In this document: in pieces, positions 41,415-49,688 of the stretch | Layout of the letters: every line of letters starts with the position of its first letter | Position numbering within the stretch: the first letter of the stretch is position 1 | DNA from: JACVRW01 sp963803085 | GTDB lineage: Bacteria > Actinomycetota > Thermoleophilia > Solirubrobacterales > Thermoleophilaceae | NCBI GenBank assembly: GCA_963803085.1 | Contig: CAWDLE010000014.1 | Span: 143,089-207,088 of the forward strand | Length of the DNA stretch: 64,000 nt | Reading direction: 5' to 3' | The notes under the pieces: generated by a model | What the model was told of the DNA's origin: nothing | What the model saw: the letters and a program-made list of their open reading frames with translations, nothing else | Database searches by the model: none | Position numbers and translations under genes: made by a program

Positions 41415-43142
41415 ATGGAAGCTCAGGCTCCCTCGGCCGGCCCGTTCCCGGTTCCTGGTCTCACTCCTCCAACGAAGCGAACCGAAGCCAAGCGGCGTAT
41501 CGGTGATGTGATCGTTCAGCTCGGCTTTGCCGAGCGTGAGCGCGTGGAGACGGTGGTGAACGACGGACGCCGTGCCGGTCTACCGCTGGGGCAGGCGCTC
41601 ATCACAGCCGGCGTCGTGGACTCCGGGCAGCTCGCACAGGCGCTCGCGGAACGCAACGGGCTCGACTACGTCGACCTGAACGTCTTCGACGTCGACCAGG
41701 GCGCCACAAGCATGATCGACGGCGCCAAGGCCCGGCAATACCGGACGATCCCGATCGCTTTCCTCGCCGAGCGCACGCTTCTCGTGGCCACCGCAGACCC
41801 CGCCAACCTGCTCGCGCTCGACGACATCACGATGGCGACGGGCTACGAGGTGCGCCGCGCGGTGGCCTCTCCCGAGGACATCGACGCCCTGATCGAGAAC
41901 CTCGGAACGCTCGCGGACTCGGTCCACGAGATCGAAGAAGAGGTTGAGGCGGAGGTCATCGAGCTGCGCGAGTCGGCGGACGACGCGCCGGTCGTGAAGC
42001 TCGTGCACGCCGTGATCGCCGACGCCGTTCGCCGCGGCGCCTCGGACATCCACTTCGAACCGCGCGCGAGCGACATGCGCGTGCGCTTCCGCGTGGACGG
42101 CGTGGTCTTCGATTCCACGACCGTCCCGCGCCACCTCGTCTCCGGCCTCGTCTCCCGCATCAAGATCATGGCCGAGCTCGACATTGCCGAGAAGCGTGCG
42201 CCCCAGGACGGCCGCATCGGCCTCTCGGTCGACGGCCACTACGTGGACCTGCGCGTGGCGACCCTGCCGGTGGTGCGCGGCGAATGCGTCGTGATGCGAA
42301 TCCTCGACTCGCGGCAGGTCGTGATCGATCTCGACCGCCTTGGGATGGGCGACGCCGACCGCGTCCGCCTCGAGGCCGCGATCGGGGCCACGCACGGCGC
42401 CATCCTCGTGACCGGCCCGACCGGCTCGGGCAAGACCACCACCCTGTACGCGGCCGTGAGCTCCCTCAACACCCCGGATCGAACGATCGTGACCGTTGAG
42501 GATCCGGTCGAGTACGAGATCGAGGGCGTCAAGCAGATCCAGACGAACGCAAAGACAGGCCTGAGCTTCGCCACAGGGTTGCGCGCGATGGTCCGCGCCG
42601 ACCCGGACGTGATCATGGTCGGCGAGGTCCGGGATGTCGAGACGGCTCAGATAGCGATCGAGGCGGCGCTCACCGGACACCTTGTGCTCACCACGCTGCA
42701 CGCCAACGGTGCGCCGCTCGCGGCCGCGCGGCTGATCGACATGGGCATCGAGCCCTTCCTCGTCACGTCGAGCGTGGAGTGCGTGGTCGCCCAGCGGCTC
42801 GTGCGCTGCCTGTGCGAGTGCAAGGTCCCGGTGAAGGTCACGAAGACGATGCTGTCCGACAACGGCTTCGACTCGCCTCGCGGATTCACCGCCTACGAGC
42901 CCGGCACGTGCGTGCGCTGCGGGCAGAGCGGCTACAAGGGCCGCACCGGCCTCTACGAGGTCATGACGATGACCGACACGCTGCGGCGGCTCATCCTCGA
43001 CAGAGCGAGCCAGGACGAACTGCGGGCGGAGGCCCGCCGGCTGGGCATGCGCACGCTGCGCGAGGACGGGCTCGACAAGATCCGCCGCGGCATCACCTCG
43101 ATCCCCGAGGTGCTGCGCGTGGTCGGCATAGTCGAGGACTAG
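41415..43142 (+). CDS. PilB/GspE-type assembly ATPase with MshEN domain
   Basis: 575 residues. N-terminal MshEN domain (about 28-175: RIGDVIVQLGFAERERVETV, ERNGLDYVDLNVFDVDQGA), N2 domain, then the ATPase: SDIHFEPRASDMRVRFRVDGV, Walker A GPTGSGKTTT (about 334-343), Asp box VEDPVEYEIEGVKQIQTN, Walker B RADPDVIMVGEVRDVETA and His box LTTLHANGA. A CVRCG half of the zinc element is present near residue 497, but its partner is LCECK, an atypical spacing. It powers type IV pilus extension or type II secretion; no pilC, pilT or pilin gene is in the window. MshEN domains of this kind can bind cyclic di-GMP. Confidence 0.93.
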   Translation: MEAQAPSAGPFPVPGLTPPTKRTEAKRRIGDVIVQLGFAERERVETVVNDGRRAGLPLGQALITAGVVDSGQLAQALAERNGLDYVDLNVFDVDQGATSMIDGAKARQYRTIPIAFLAERTLLVATADPANLLALDDITMATGYEVRRAVASPEDIDALIENLGTLADSVHEIEEEVEAEVIELRESADDAPVVKLVHAVIADAVRRGASDIHFEPRASDMRVRFRVDGVVFDSTTVPRHLVSGLVSRIKIMAELDIAEKRAPQDGRIGLSVDGHYVDLRVATLPVVRGECVVMRILDSRQVVIDLDRLGMGDADRVRLEAAIGATHGAILVTGPTGSGKTTTLYAAVSSLNTPDRTIVTVEDPVEYEIEGVKQIQTNAKTGLSFATGLRAMVRADPDVIMVGEVRDVETAQIAIEAALTGHLVLTTLHANGAPLAAARLIDMGIEPFLVTSSVECVVAQRLVRCLCECKVPVKVTKTMLSDNGFDSPRGFTAYEPGTCVRCGQSGYKGRTGLYEVMTMTDTLRRLILDRASQDELRAEARRLGMRTLREDGLDKIRRGITSIPEVLRVVGIVED

Positions 43143-43862
43143 ACGCCTGCGGCGCGCCGCGCGGATGCGTGCGCGGCGTCCTCGAGCTGGTCGCCCGGCA
43201 GGCGCTCGAGCTCGATGCCGAGCGCGAGCTCGATGAGGCGGTCGGCGAGCCAGACGTTCTTCGGCAGGAGCGGGCCGTGCAGGTAGGTGCCAATCACGTT
43301 GCCCCGGTGCACGCCCTCGAAGCCGTCCCTGTTGTTGTTCCCGTGTCCGCTGAGCACGCGGCCGAGCGCGTGCTCGTCCGGCCCCAGGTAGGTGCGCCCG
43401 CCGTGGTTCTCGAAGCCGGCGATCACCCGCGGGCCGGTGCCGAGGTCGGCCTCGATCGCGCAGTTGCCGATCAGCCGCTCGCCCGGCTCGCGGATAGTGC
43501 GCAGGTCCACGAGGCCCACGCCGGGGAGCATCCACGCCGTCCACGACGTACGAATCGCCGAGCAGCTGGTAGCCGCCGCAGACGGCGAGCACCACCGCGC
43601 CGCGCCCCGCTGCCGCGTGGAGCGCGGCCGTCTTCGTTTCGACCATGTCCTGGGCCACGGCCGCCTGGTCGCGGTCCTGGCCGCCTCCCATGTAGAAGAG
43701 ATCGTGCGCGTCCGGGTCGAGCGACTCGCCGAGGCTCGTGGCGGCATGCTCGAAACCAAGCCCGCGCCACTCGCAGCGCGCCCGCAGCACGGCGATGTTG
43801 CCGCGATCGGCGTAGATGTTCATCAGCTCCGGATAGAGCGAGAGCACCCTCAGCGTCGGCAC
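43139..43862 (-). pseudogene. gatD: GatD: lipid II isoglutaminyl synthase glutaminase subunit, frameshifted
   Basis: The CobB/CobQ-type glutaminase partner of MurT amidates D-Glu of lipid II. Frame 1 (ATG 43862) gives LRVLSLYPELMNIYADRGNI, DLFYMGGGQDRDQ and the nucleophile region VVLAVCGGYQLLGDSYV. The second frame continues LPGVGLVDLRTIREPGERLIGN through FENHGGRTYLGPDEHALG to the catalytic His segment NVIGTYLHGPLLPKN and ends at 43139. The frames join at about 43531-43536 by a single-base shift. All family motifs are otherwise present, so a sequencing indel is plausible. The stop shares CTAG 43139-43142 with the convergent ATPase gene. It overlaps the methyltransferase gene by 13 nt. Confidence 0.85.
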
Positions 43863-44572
43863 AGGACCACCGTGCTTCCGATGTGATCGAGCGTCTCGGG
43901 GATCGTCTTCCGTGCCACCGGGCGGAGGCCGGCCTCGCGGGCTTCAGCTTCGAACTGATCGAGGCTCACCACGCCCACCTCAATCCGCACGTCCTCCTCC
44001 TGGATCTCTCCGCTGGGGGAGACGGCCTGTCGCCTGCGCTCGATTACCACGCACCCATCCTGCTCGTACATGGAGAGCGGCTGGCTCGAGTACACCCAAC
44101 CGTCGCGCTCGAGGATGTCGGGAAGCGGGGGAGGGATGAGCTCCGCCGGCACGGCGTCCTTGGGATCGGAGATGGGGGCGGCGAAGAGGCCGCCAGGGGA
44201 GAGGTGCGCATGCACGTTCCGAAGCATGGCGACCCTGCCGCGGTGTCCGCCCAGGATCTGCACGAGCGACATGGGTGCGATGACCAGCGGGAACTGGGCG
44301 TCGATGCTGAACGCGCGCACGTCGGCGTGCACGGTCCTCACCGACGGTTCCCGCTCTGACAGCTCCGCGAGCAGCTCCCGGTCACTGTCGAGTGCCACCA
44401 CGTCATGGCCGTGTGCGGCCAGATCCACGGACACGCGCCCGGTGCCCGCACCGAGGTCCAGTACCGGACCGCCGGTCGCGTCGGCGAGCTGGCGCCACAG
44501 CGGCAGGTCGGCGTCGTAGGAGCCGTGCTCCACGTCGTGCCAGGTCACGGCCTCGCCCGTCACTCGGACCAC
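43850..44572 (-). CDS. Class I SAM-dependent methyltransferase between murT and gatD
   Basis: 240 residues: motif I VLDLGAGTGRVSVDLAAHG (about 36-54), motif II VVALDSDRELLAEL, a motif with VRTVHADVRAFSI and the post-I region PLVIAPMSLVQIL. It overlaps murT by 13 nt at its start and gatD by 13 nt at its end, so the three are translated from one message. The acceptor is unknown; a cell-wall or precursor substrate is suggested only by position. Confidence 0.85.
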   Translation of the reverse strand: MVRVTGEAVTWHDVEHGSYDADLPLWRQLADATGGPVLDLGAGTGRVSVDLAAHGHDVVALDSDRELLAELSEREPSVRTVHADVRAFSIDAQFPLVIAPMSLVQILGGHRGRVAMLRNVHAHLSPGGLFAAPISDPKDAVPAELIPPPLPDILERDGWVYSSQPLSMYEQDGCVVIERRRQAVSPSGEIQEEDVRIEVGVVSLDQFEAEAREAGLRPVARKTIPETLDHIGSTVVLCRR

Positions 44573-45915
44573 CGCTTCGCGAGCCCGCGGTCAGCCAGCA
44601 GGTCGCGCAGCTCGAGCAGGGCCGTGTACGTGGGGAGCGCGTAGACGCGCTCGCTGCCCGCCTTGCTCAACGCGCTATCCAGCGAGTCGGCGAGATCGCG
44701 CTCCACGTCGAGCCCCGCGTCGATGCCGGCGTACTTCAGCCGCAGGGCCATCTCCTCCGCGCGCGTGCCCGAGCAGGTCACCCGCCGCACGCGTCCGGCC
44801 AGCACCTCGAAGTCGGCATCCCAGATCCAGGAGATGTCACGGCCGTCGGCGATGTTGTCGTTGAGGGCGATCCAGAGGTCGAGGTCGCCGTCCTCGAGGG
44901 TCAGCGTGCGCAGGACCTCGTTCGCGCCAGCCGGGTTCTTGATGAGCAGGATCGACAGCTGCCTGCCGTCGATGGGGATCGTCTCCACGCGGCCGAAGGC
45001 GCCGCCGAAGCCCTCGAGGGCCTCGCCCAGCGTGGCGAGCGGGACACCGAGCTCGAGTACGGTGGCCGCCGCGGCGACGGCGTTGTAGACGTTGTAGAGG
45101 CCGGGCAGCGGGAACCGCACCGGCAGCTCGCCGTGCGGCGTGCGAAGCGTGAAGCGCGAGCCCTTCATGCCCTCCAGCTCCACGTGGGTGGCGGCCACCT
45201 GCGGCTCGGGCCGAGTGCGGCCGCAGTTCGGGCAGTGGTAGCGCCCCAGGTGGCCCAGGTAGATCGCCTCGTACTCGTAGGCATGCCCGCAGTTGCGGCA
45301 GTGCTTTGAGTCGGCCGCGTGCTGCATCCCGGGGAGCGCCTGGGAGTCGTCCTCCACCCCGAAGTACGTCACGCCGCTGCGCTCACGGCCGAGGTCGGCC
45401 ACCAGCGGATCGTCGGCGTTGAGCACGAAGCGAGCCCGGCCGTCGAGCTCGGCCACAAGCTGCGCCCAGCGGTCGGCGAGCAGGTCGAGCTCGCCGTAGC
45501 GGTCGAGCTGGTCTCGGAACAGGTTGGAGAGGAGCAGCAGGCGGGGCTCCACGTCCTGCGCGACGGCCGGCAGCCACGCCTCGTCGACCTCGAAGAGGCC
45601 GAGCTGGCCGCGCTCGCGGCCTGCGTCGAGCAGCGCGGTGGCCACTCCCCAGGACATGTTCGAGCCGGCCCGGTTGTGCACGAGCGGCCTGCCTGAGCGT
45701 TCGAGCGCCGCGGCGATCATGGCGGCCGTGGTGGTCTTGCCGTTCGTGGCAGACACCAGTACCGAGCCCGCCTCGAGCTGACTCGACATGCGCGCCAGCG
45801 CGCGCGGCGAGGCCTTGAGCAGCAGGCGGCCCGGCGCCGTCGTGCCGCCGGTGTGGCCGAGGCGGCGACTTGTGGCCCGGGTCAGCCGGGCGAGCAGGCG
45901 GGCGAGGCGAAACAT
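44560..45915 (-). CDS. murT: Lipid II isoglutaminyl synthase, MurT subunit
   Basis: 451-residue Mur-ligase-like ATPase: P-loop SATNGKTTTAAMI, HNRAGSNMSWGVATALL, DEAWLPAVAQDVEPRLLLLSNLFRDQLDRYGE, NADDPLV, a Cys4 zinc ribbon inserted in the middle domain (HCRNCGHA ... HCPNCGR, about residues 205-230) and the C-terminal DUF1727 segment ending in YALPTYTALLELRDLL. Together with GatD it converts D-Glu to D-isoGln in the peptidoglycan stem. The ATG overlaps the lipid kinase stop by one base (TGATG). Confidence 0.95.
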   Translation of the reverse strand: MFRLARLLARLTRATSRRLGHTGGTTAPGRLLLKASPRALARMSSQLEAGSVLVSATNGKTTTAAMIAAALERSGRPLVHNRAGSNMSWGVATALLDAGRERGQLGLFEVDEAWLPAVAQDVEPRLLLLSNLFRDQLDRYGELDLLADRWAQLVAELDGRARFVLNADDPLVADLGRERSGVTYFGVEDDSQALPGMQHAADSKHCRNCGHAYEYEAIYLGHLGRYHCPNCGRTRPEPQVAATHVELEGMKGSRFTLRTPHGELPVRFPLPGLYNVYNAVAAAATVLELGVPLATLGEALEGFGGAFGRVETIPIDGRQLSILLIKNPAGANEVLRTLTLEDGDLDLWIALNDNIADGRDISWIWDADFEVLAGRVRRVTCSGTRAEEMALRLKYAGIDAGLDVERDLADSLDSALSKAGSERVYALPTYTALLELRDLLADRGLAKRWSE

Positions 45916-46811
45916 CAGGACGGGGCGATCACGCGCAGGCAGCGGCGCTCAACGCGAATGATGGCCGGCGTCGCGCCGATCGGGTCGCCGTCGGCGTAGA
46001 TCACGAAGGGTCGGTCGGAGCTCACCTCGATCTCCTCGCCGCGAAAGAACTCGGTGTACTCGGAGTCGAGGTGAGCGCCCTTGAAGACCTTGGGCAGCTC
46101 CGCGACGAAGCGCGGCTTCGAGCTCTCCTTCACGAGCATCACGTCGAGCTTGCCGTCGTCGAGCTCGGCCTGGGGCAGGACGAACATGCCGCCGCCGTAG
46201 GCCTTCGAGTTCCCGACGGCAACGGTGTAGCCGGTCATCTCGTGTCGCTCGCCGTCGACCTTCACCGTGAAGGTCGCGGGCTTCCAGGCAGCCAGCGCGC
46301 GCAGCGCCGCGTAGACGTAGACGGCATTGCCCTTCACCAGCTTCGCCTCGTTGGCGATGCGGTTGCTCTCGGAGTCGAAGCCGAAGCTGGCGATTCCCAT
46401 GTACGGCGTGCCCTCGACGTTCGCCACGTCCAGGAGCCGCTCCTCACCCTCGACCGCCACCCGCGCCGCTTCGGCTGGGTCCTTCGGGATGCCGAGCACG
46501 CGCGCGAAGTCGTTGCCCCGGCCGCAGGGGATGATGGCCACGGCGCTGTCCGTGCCCTTCACGGCGCCTGCGATTGGACGCAGAAGCCCGTCGCCGCCAA
46601 GCGCCACGACGGTCTCGCCGGCGGCCACCGCCCGGCCAGCCTCCTCATAGGCGTGGTCGATGCTGCGCGTGGTGACCGTGCGGTGGGTGGCGCCGAGCTG
46701 GTCGAGCTCAGCATGGACCTTTGGGAGCGCCTTGAGTGCGCGGCCGCCGGCCGACGTGGGGTTCACAAGCAGCGCGAAACGGCGGGCACCGCGCGCCTCT
46801 CCGCCGCTCAC
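45915..46811 (-). CDS. Diacylglycerol/lipid kinase family protein
   Basis: 298 residues of the DAGK_cat family (YegS/DgkB-like): RFALLVNPTSAGGRAL, VVALGGDGLLRPIAGAVKG (nucleotide-binding GGDG), IIPCGRGNDFARVLGIP, then LDVANVEGTPYMGIASFGFD and the C-terminal DGDPIGATPAIIRV. It phosphorylates diacylglycerol or related lipids (phosphatidylinositol-mannoside precursors in some actinobacteria). GTG 46811 overlaps the amidotransferase stop (GTGA). Confidence 0.9.
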   Translation of the reverse strand: MSGGEARGARRFALLVNPTSAGGRALKALPKVHAELDQLGATHRTVTTRSIDHAYEEAGRAVAAGETVVALGGDGLLRPIAGAVKGTDSAVAIIPCGRGNDFARVLGIPKDPAEAARVAVEGEERLLDVANVEGTPYMGIASFGFDSESNRIANEAKLVKGNAVYVYAALRALAAWKPATFTVKVDGERHEMTGYTVAVGNSKAYGGGMFVLPQAELDDGKLDVMLVKESSKPRFVAELPKVFKGAHLDSEYTEFFRGEEIEVSSDRPFVIYADGDPIGATPAIIRVERRCLRVIAPS

Positions 46812-47623
46812 CCGGCGGCCGCCGCGGCCCGCGCTCGCTCCGCCGCGGCCTGGCCGCGCTCGGCACCCCGGAGGTGCGGGGCCAGGTCCACCTTCTGGAT
46901 CTGGGCGGCCGCGACGATGTCGTCGCCCAGCAGGCGCTCGGCGTGCGGCTCCTCGAGGTCGTTCGGGTCGAGCGTGAGCAGCACGTCCTGCTGGACGCTG
47001 TGCCAGCCGGGCTCGTCGGTCACCAGCTCCGACGCCACCAGCAGCTGCCCGGGGCGCGCCAGCCAGTGCAGTTCGAACATGCCGAGACGGTAGGCGAACA
47101 GTTTCTCCCCGTCGCAGAACAGGACGTTCAGGCCGCTGAACGGCGAGCACTTCACGGTTGCGCGCATCGTTGCCCTCAAGCTCTCAACCGGCGCGCCGGG
47201 GTCGAAGTCATGCATCAGCCGGCGGAAGAGGTGCTCCGAGTCGGTGTTGCCCTCGGGGCGGCGCATGCCGGGCTCGAGGAGGCGCGGATAGCGCACGATC
47301 GTTCCGTTGTGGCCGAGCGTGTAGTTGCCGAGGCAGAACGGATGCGTGTTCTCGAGGCTGAGCTCGCCCATCGTCGCGCGGCGCACGTGGACGTTGAAGA
47401 TGCGCCCGCGCATCGTCGTCGCCTTCACGAACTCGAGGTCCGCGTGGGCGGCCTCGGGAAAGCGGACCAGCTCCGGCTCCGCCCCCTCGGCTCGCTCGTA
47501 AACGGCCATGCCCCAGCCGGAGTCGTGCTCCTCCGACTGGCGGATGAGCGGATTCTCGGCCTCCAGGAGCTCGTGTCGGATCGAAACCGGCTCCGCGGCG
47601 ACGCAACCGAACACGCGGCACAT
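46808..47623 (-). CDS. Class II glutamine amidotransferase domain protein
   Basis: 271 residues of the Ntn glutaminase fold (YafJ/EgtC-like). The nucleophile is the N-terminal Cys2 in MCRVFGCVA, followed by HDSGWGMAVY, FNVHVRRATMGELSLENTHPF and LGHNGTI, and the late GNTDSEHLFRRL. No synthetase domain is present, so it needs a partner; the operon context (lipid kinase, MurT, methyltransferase, GatD) is suggestive but unproven. First gene of the operon; TACCAT lies 9 nt upstream of ATG 47623. Confidence 0.88.
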   Translation of the reverse strand: MCRVFGCVAAEPVSIRHELLEAENPLIRQSEEHDSGWGMAVYERAEGAEPELVRFPEAAHADLEFVKATTMRGRIFNVHVRRATMGELSLENTHPFCLGNYTLGHNGTIVRYPRLLEPGMRRPEGNTDSEHLFRRLMHDFDPGAPVESLRATMRATVKCSPFSGLNVLFCDGEKLFAYRLGMFELHWLARPGQLLVASELVTDEPGWHSVQQDVLLTLDPNDLEEPHAERLLGDDIVAAAQIQKVDLAPHLRGAERGQAAAERARAAAAAG

Positions 47624-47632
47624 AGGTGATTG

Positions 47633-47638
47633 ATGGTA
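47633..47638 (-). promoter_or_regulatory. Leaderless-type -10 hexamer for the murT-gatD operon
   Basis: TACCAT on the minus strand, 9 nt before ATG 47623. Confidence 0.4.
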
Positions 47639-47690
47639 TCCACCCGCCCGCCCAGGGGGCGAATCTGGTCCGCGCTCGGCTTAGCGGCCC

Positions 47691-48191
47691 ATGAGCACCA
47701 AGGAGCAGCAGCCGAAGCGGATCTGGTGGGCGCGGCCGGGCAAGCTCTGTGGGCTGGAGCGCCCGGGGGGAGGGGGGAGGAGCCATCGAGCCGAGCGCCG
47801 CGACGCGGAGCTGGCCTACCTGCTCGGCAAGGGCGTTCGCATGTGCATCTCCACGATGAGCACGCGCCACAACCTGGGCGCGTACGAGCTGGCCGGACTG
47901 GAGTGGCACCACGTGCCCGTCGAGTCGGCGAACCGCGGCGCGGAGGCGCTGGAGGAGATCCTGCCGCTGCTGCGCCGCGAGCTCAGGCGCCGCGGCGCGG
48001 TGGCAGTACACGGGAACCGGCACACGGACTTCGTGGCCGCCGTGTGCGCCGCGCACCTGCACGAGGTCCGCGGCGTGGATCCCGCGGACGCCCTCGCCCG
48101 GGCGGCGGCGGCCGGTCTCACCGTGAACGGCTACACATGCGCACTGCTGGGCGTGCAGCCGGCGGACGTGGACCTGCGGATGCGGAGCTAG
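47691..48191 (+). CDS. Hypothetical protein, possible inactive tyrosine-phosphatase-like fold
   Basis: 166 residues, no confident family. The order resembles small dual-specificity phosphatases: CISTMSTRHNLGAYELAGLEWHHVPVES (general-acid strand region), then a helix LEEILPLLRRELRRRGAVAVHGNRHTDFVAAV at the place of the HCxxGxxR P-loop, then a helical C-terminus. The cysteine and arginine of that loop are absent (HGNRHTDF), so it would be catalytically dead. The N-terminal 35 residues are basic and Trp-rich. ATG 47691 was chosen as the first start. The stop shares CTAG 48188-48191 with the HAD gene. Confidence 0.55.
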   Translation: MSTKEQQPKRIWWARPGKLCGLERPGGGGRSHRAERRDAELAYLLGKGVRMCISTMSTRHNLGAYELAGLEWHHVPVESANRGAEALEEILPLLRRELRRRGAVAVHGNRHTDFVAAVCAAHLHEVRGVDPADALARAAAAGLTVNGYTCALLGVQPADVDLRMRS

Positions 48192-48982
48192 CGCAGCAGC
48201 AGGTCCGCGAGGGTCTCAGTTACTGCCACGGGGGCCGGCTCGAACCCGTTCAGTGCTTCCCGGGGCGTGCCCCCGCTCAGGACCAGGGCTGCATCCAGCT
48301 TGGCGGCGGCCGCCGCTGCCAAATCCGTGTCCACCCGGTCGCCAACAACCAGAGTGCGACCCTCGCCCAGGCGGTCCAGGGCGGTGAACAGCAGCTGGGG
48401 CTGCGGCTTGCCCACGATCTCAGCGGTTCGTTCGCTCGCCACCTCGACCGCGGCGAGGATTGCTCCGGTGCCGGGCCAGAGGCCGTCGGGTTGCGGGTAG
48501 GTGGGGTCGCGCGCGGTGGCCAGGAAGTCGGCGCCGCGGCGGGCGGCGAGCGAGGCCACGCGGAGGTCCTCATACGTGAGCTCCTCGGTGCCCCCGACCA
48601 CCACCACCTCGGCGCGCGAGGCGAGATCGGTTCCGTTGAGCAGCTTCAGGCCCGCCTCGACGACGTGTCGGCGCAGCGCGTCCGTTCCGATCACGAACGC
48701 CGTGCGACCCGAGCGGGTCTCCGCGAGCAGGTGCTGGAGGGCGCCGCCCACGGTCACCACGTCGCGGAGGGATGCGCGGATGCCGATCTTCCACAGCCGG
48801 GCCACGTAGTCCTCGGTCCCGCTGCGCGGATCGTTGGTCGCGAACGCGATCTCCTTGCCCGCGTCGCGCAGCGCCTCGACAGCCTCCACGGCGCGCGGCG
48901 TGGGCTCCTCGCCGATCCAGACGGAGCCGTCGAGATCGAGGATGAACTGGTCGTAGGCGGCGGCGAGGGGGGAGAGCGGCAC
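48188..48982 (-). CDS. HAD-IIA family hydrolase (NagD/phosphoglycolate phosphatase-like)
   Basis: 264 residues: motif I FILDLDGSVWIGEEPTP (DxD), motif II IAFATNDPRSG, the C2-type cap, and motifs III/IV in VGKPQPQLLFTAL and TLVVGDRVDTDLAAAAAAKLDAALVLSGG. Substrates in the family are phosphosugars, nucleotides or 2-phosphoglycolate. The GTG start has TAGGCT 6 nt upstream, overlapping the -10 of the divergent cyclophilin gene. Confidence 0.9.
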   Translation of the reverse strand: MPLSPLAAAYDQFILDLDGSVWIGEEPTPRAVEAVEALRDAGKEIAFATNDPRSGTEDYVARLWKIGIRASLRDVVTVGGALQHLLAETRSGRTAFVIGTDALRRHVVEAGLKLLNGTDLASRAEVVVVGGTEELTYEDLRVASLAARRGADFLATARDPTYPQPDGLWPGTGAILAAVEVASERTAEIVGKPQPQLLFTALDRLGEGRTLVVGDRVDTDLAAAAAAKLDAALVLSGGTPREALNGFEPAPVAVTETLADLLLR

Positions 48983-48987
48983 GTCGC

Positions 48988-48994
48988 TAGCCTA
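48988..48994. promoter_or_regulatory. Overlapping divergent leaderless -10 hexamers
   Basis: TAGCCTA carries TAGCCT on the plus strand (48988-48993, 8 nt before ATG 49002) and TAGGCT on the minus strand (48994-48989, 6 nt before GTG 48982). The two genes therefore likely compete for RNA polymerase at one site. Confidence 0.5.
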
Positions 48995-49001
48995 CGCCGC
49001 C

Positions 49002-49688
49002 ATGCTCAAGCCGCTTTCAGTGCTGCTTTGCGCCCTGGCGCTCGTGCTCGTCGCCTGCGGCGACGACGAGGACCAGCCCGCGAAGAAGGAGCAGGCTGCC
49101 GCGCCTCCCGCAGCGGAGCAGAAGGCCGGCTGCAAGGACGTCGCGCAGCCGCCGCCGGGCGAGGACGGCGGCCAGAAGAAGCCGCAAAAGCCGCTCGACT
49201 CCGGCAAGACCTACGAGATCGACATGACCACGAGCTGCGGCGACTTCACGATCCGGCTCGACCAGAAGACCTCGCCGAACGCGGCGGCGTCGTTCGTGTC
49301 CCTCGCGCGCAGCGGCTTCTTCGACGACACGATCTTCCACCGCATCGTCCCCGGCTTCGTGATCCAGGGCGGGGACCCCACGGCCACCGGGACCGGCGGC
49401 CCCGGCTACTCGACCAGGGATGGCGTTCCGGCCAACGCGGCCTATGACCCCGGTGTGGTGGCGATGGCAAAGGCGGGCAACGAGCCGCCCGGCACAGCGG
49501 GCAGCCAGTTCTTCGTGGTCACCGGCGCGGACACCGGGCTGACGCCGGACTACGCGCTGCTCGGCAAGGTCACCAAGGGCATTGACGTGGTGCAGGCGAT
49601 CGGCGAGCTCGGGGACCCCGCGAGCGGCGGCGCCGGCACTCCGCTGCAGTCCGTTGTGATCGAGGGGACGAAGGTCCGTGAGCGCTGA
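49002..49688 (+). CDS. Cyclophilin-type peptidyl-prolyl isomerase lipoprotein
   Basis: 228 residues. Signal peptide with lipobox LVAC (Cys19), a Lys/Pro/Ala linker, then the cyclophilin domain: ASFVSLARSGFFDDTIFHRIVPGFVIQGGDPTATGTGGPGY, VVAMAKAGNEPPGTAGSQFFV and LTPDYALLGKVTKGIDVV. The key catalytic Arg (FHRI) and the QFFV/Q region are present. Expected to act as an exported folding catalyst outside the membrane. Overlaps the thioredoxin gene by 11 nt. Confidence 0.93.
   Translation: MLKPLSVLLCALALVLVACGDDEDQPAKKEQAAAPPAAEQKAGCKDVAQPPPGEDGGQKKPQKPLDSGKTYEIDMTTSCGDFTIRLDQKTSPNAAASFVSLARSGFFDDTIFHRIVPGFVIQGGDPTATGTGGPGYSTRDGVPANAAYDPGVVAMAKAGNEPPGTAGSQFFVVTGADTGLTPDYALLGKVTKGIDVVQAIGELGDPASGGAGTPLQSVVIEGTKVRER

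Noticed and set aside
41580..43862. A 760-residue minus-strand open frame beginning at the gatD start
   Set aside because: Only the first ~110 residues are GatD-like; the rest is antisense to the MshEN-ATPase and arises from the frameshift plus high GC.
44392..45309. Plus-strand open frame opposite murT and the methyltransferase
   Set aside because: Antisense shadow; the minus-strand genes have clear motifs and operon overlaps.
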